NCBI GenBank assembly: GCA_022844065.1
Contig: JALHML010000006.1
Span: 1-13,586, forward strand
From: Minisyncoccota bacterium
GTDB taxonomy: Bacteria; Patescibacteriota; Minisyncoccia; Phycocordibacterales; Phycocordibacteraceae
DNA: 13,586 bases
Direction of reading: 5' to 3'
The position numbers were made by a program, and so were the translations under genes. The notes below the pieces were generated by a model. It did not search any database. It saw only the letters and a list, made by a program, of their open reading frames with translations, and was not told where the DNA came from. Below, piece by piece: positions 12,440 to 13,586 of this stretch. Numbering within the stretch: the stretch's first letter is position 1; every line of letters begins with the position of its first letter.

Positions 12440-12481
12440 GAACCCCGCTACCATCCATAGCACTTAGCTGGGCATGGGTTT

Positions 12482-12489
12482 GCTATACT
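12482..12489 (+). promoter_or_regulatory. Extended -10 box of the HIT gene
   Basis: GC preceded by T gives TGCTATACT (12481-12489), an extended -10 element, 9 nt before the ATG at 12499. No Shine-Dalgarno is visible. Confidence 0.5.
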
Positions 12490-12498
12490 TTTGGTTAT

Positions 12499-13002
12499 AT
12501 GGGGAATTACAGTCCGGTTACACAACAGAATAAATGTGTCTTCTGCGATATCGTTAAGCGAAATGACCCTGATGCGATCTTTTGGGAAGACGATAATTAT
12601 GTCGCGTTCCTATCTATAGATCCAAATACTCCTGGATTTAGTCTTGTGGTTCCAAAAGAGCATCTTGATAGCGACATCTTAAAAATGGATGACGTGCTAT
12701 TGCGCGAGTTTATAATTGCCGCAAAGAAGGTAGCAAAGATTCTCGAAGACTTTTATCCCGATGTGGGGCGTGTGGGCTTGATCATGGAGGGAACGGGTAT
12801 AAACCATGCACACATTAAGCTTGTGCCTTTTCATGGCACAGAGCACCTCAAAACAGGAGAGTGGAAACAGCATCTATCTGGCGTAGAGCACTGGTTCGAT
12901 TCGTATGAAGGTTGGGTCTCTTCAGCTGGCGGGCCTATGGCAGATAAAAAGTCATTGATAGAGCTATCCAAAAAGCTCAAGGCTACCTATTGTAATTCTT
13001 AA
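12499..13002 (+). CDS. HIT-family protein
   Basis: The 167-residue protein begins with CVFCDIVKRNDPDAIFWED (C13 and C16, as in zinc-binding HIT proteins) and has the FLSIDPNTPGFSLVVPKEH core. The histidine-triad region is GINHAHIKLVPFHG. The family signature HxHxH becomes H-A-H-I-K followed by a His four residues later in PFHG, a variant branch in which the active histidine is probably the second of the pair. HIT proteins hydrolyse or transfer nucleoside phosphoramidates, dinucleoside polyphosphates or NMP groups through a His-NMP intermediate. About 50 residues after the triad, including a Trp-rich stretch (HWFDSYEGW), are an extension. It follows the ATP-grasp gene by 59 nt but has its own extended -10 box. 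Confidence 0.87.
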   Translation: MGNYSPVTQQNKCVFCDIVKRNDPDAIFWEDDNYVAFLSIDPNTPGFSLVVPKEHLDSDILKMDDVLLREFIIAAKKVAKILEDFYPDVGRVGLIMEGTGINHAHIKLVPFHGTEHLKTGEWKQHLSGVEHWFDSYEGWVSSAGGPMADKKSLIELSKKLKATYCNS

Positions 13003-13023
13003 AGTATCGTTTTAAGACTATGA

Positions 13024-13052
13024 TTGACTTATTCTAATAAATAGTTTATATT
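13024..13052 (+). promoter_or_regulatory. Distal sigma70-type promoter of the hicBA-like module
   Basis: TTGACT (13024-13029) and TATATT (13047-13052) are 17 bp apart, the best full promoter on the plus strand in this window. It would give a leader of about 60 nt containing the palindrome GCGCA-A-TGCGC (13063-13073) and the arms CTTCTCT/AGAGAAG. Confidence 0.5.
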
Positions 13053-13074
13053 TGATTGATCAGCGCAATGCGCA

Positions 13075-13101
13075 CTTCTCTACATTTTTTCTTTAGAGAA
13101 G
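13075..13101. promoter_or_regulatory. Inverted repeat, candidate operator of the hicBA-like module
   Basis: CTTCTCT (13075-13081) and AGAGAAG (13095-13101) are exactly complementary arms 13 nt apart. They flank the position of the -35 for the TATAAT box at 13108-13113. HicB-type antitoxins commonly repress their own operon, so this is a plausible binding site. Confidence 0.45.
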
Positions 13102-13107
13102 AGAGTA

Positions 13108-13113
13108 TATAAT
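13108..13113 (+). promoter_or_regulatory. -10 box of the HicB-like gene, leaderless-type
   Basis: TATAAT is followed by 7 nt (CAATTTT) and the ATG at 13121. No Shine-Dalgarno is present. Confidence 0.5.
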
Positions 13114-13120
13114 CAATTTT

Positions 13121-13444
13121 ATGACTACACCGAAATTTGGGGCACTTTTCGGAAGGGACCAGAAGCCAGAACGTGCTGAAGATCAGGAAAGAATGTTAGC
13201 CGAGATTGAAAAACTTGGTGGCATGCTCCATTTCTCAATTCAGAAAGATGAGGATGGATGGTCAGCTCAATGTAAAGAAATTCCTGGAATAATTACGGGG
13301 GGTAGTAATGCTGATCCTGAAGACTTTGAAATCCAGTCAAACATTCGTGAGGCAATACACACCGCCTTCCATGTTAAGACCACTACAGATTCTCCAATCA
13401 GAATCAAATCAGAAGTTACACAGTTAGCGATGTCATTCGCCTAA
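13121..13444 (+). CDS. HicB-like antitoxin
   Basis: The 107-residue protein carries a HicB/UPF0150-like partial RNase-H fold at about 35-85. MLHFSIQKDEDGWSAQCKEIPGIITGG matches the family's strand pattern (F-x-I-x-KDEDG-W-x-A-x-C-x-E-IPG), and IREAIHTAFHV is the following helix. An acidic, charged N-terminal segment (11-32) precedes it. No DNA-binding helix-turn-helix or ribbon-helix-helix domain is evident at the C-terminus, so DNA binding is uncertain. Downstream by 10 nt lies a partial gene with HicA-like features, in antitoxin-first order. Two possible promoters and an inverted repeat precede the gene. Confidence 0.7.
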   Translation: MTTPKFGALFGRDQKPERAEDQERMLAEIEKLGGMLHFSIQKDEDGWSAQCKEIPGIITGGSNADPEDFEIQSNIREAIHTAFHVKTTTDSPIRIKSEVTQLAMSFA

Positions 13445-13454
13445 CTAGCCGATT

Positions 13455-13586
13455 ATGGCTTCAGAAATCCCAATCACCAGGAAAGGTCTTTGGGATTCAA
13501 GGGGGAATATAAAGTATCGGGACTGGGTTAAGGCTGCAGGTAAGTTAGAGATTCCCATTAGTACTCCTAATAGTGGGAGTTCTCAT
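13455..13586 (+). CDS. HicA-like toxin, truncated by the window end
   Basis: An ATG at 13455 opens a frame that stays open for 44 codons to the last base of the window. The product begins MASEIPITRKGLWDSRGNIK and continues YRDWVKAAGKLEIP..., ending SGSSH. The pattern of a helix with WVKAAxKL followed by a GSSH element resembles HicA mRNA interferases, in which the GSH histidine is catalytic. The position 10 nt after the HicB-like gene supports this. The start codon lacks a Shine-Dalgarno, so translation may be coupled to the upstream gene. The C-terminal half is missing, which limits certainty. Confidence 0.55.
   Translation, partial: MASEIPITRKGLWDSRGNIKYRDWVKAAGKLEIPISTPNSGSSH

Noticed and set aside
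12440..12480. Possible terminator between the ATP-grasp and HIT genes
   Set aside because: Only an interrupted AACCC/GGGTT pairing with poor inner matches and no T-tract is present, so it was not called.
1..13586. tRNA or rRNA genes, CRISPR arrays, insertion sequences
   Set aside because: I saw no cloverleaf-like gene, no regularly spaced repeats, no transposase or integrase and no terminal inverted repeats on either strand.

Overview
The window most resembles a genome fragment from the Candidate Phyla Radiation (Patescibacteria, Parcubacteria-like). The reasons are compact mostly plus-strand genes, short proteins of families common there (Gmad2 with a small Cys-containing N-terminal domain, signal-peptide proteins with peptidoglycan-binding-like and Ig-like modules, a HicB/HicA-like pair), a general lack of Shine-Dalgarno sequences, and -10 boxes lying only 4-9 nt before start codons. 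This assignment is inference from protein resemblance, since no rRNA gene is present.

Layout. 1-42 is the tail of an unidentified gene, followed by a terminator. 188-1279 encodes a secreted Ig-like protein and ends at a terminator. 1345-3619 is a plus-strand cluster: trhO (tRNA U34 hydroxylase), a LapA-domain membrane protein, msrA and a membrane-anchored Gmad2 protein, closed by a strong terminator. 3759-4451 encodes a LexA-type self-cleaving repressor. A 33-bp perfect palindrome separates it from 4529-5977, a fusion of a HAD-like domain with a diacylglycerol/lipid kinase domain. 6046-7161 encodes a secreted composite protein (NTR/TIMP-like, four-Cys Kazal, peptidoglycan-binding-like and a C-terminal beta domain). 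On the minus strand, 7219-7689 encodes an FBP-domain (FusB-like, EF-G-binding) zinc protein with a clear Shine-Dalgarno.

The second half holds the two halves of a PEP-synthase/rifampicin-phosphotransferase-like machine as separate genes in inverted order. The phosphohistidine swivel half (7843-9303) comes first and the ATP-grasp half (11504-12439) second. Between them on the minus strand are a histidine phosphatase (9300-9860), whose stop codon overlaps that of the swivel gene, and a two-gene unit (nucleotidyltransferase 9957-10655, bicupin 10655-11371). This unit is visibly richer in G/C-ending codons and has its own sigma70-type promoter, Shine-Dalgarno and terminator. A HIT-family protein (12499-13002) and a HicB/HicA-like toxin-antitoxin module (13121 to the window end, toxin truncated) complete the window.

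How the genes may work together. trhO and msrA point to contact with oxygen. The LexA-like protein may control its neighbour through the palindrome. The split ATP-grasp/swivel pair with a histidine phosphatase and a HIT protein could form a phosphotransfer module with an unknown acceptor; this is the most speculative and most interesting part. The apparent leaderless gene starts, contrasted with the leadered, Shine-Dalgarno-bearing FBP and cupin genes, suggest two gene populations of different origin.
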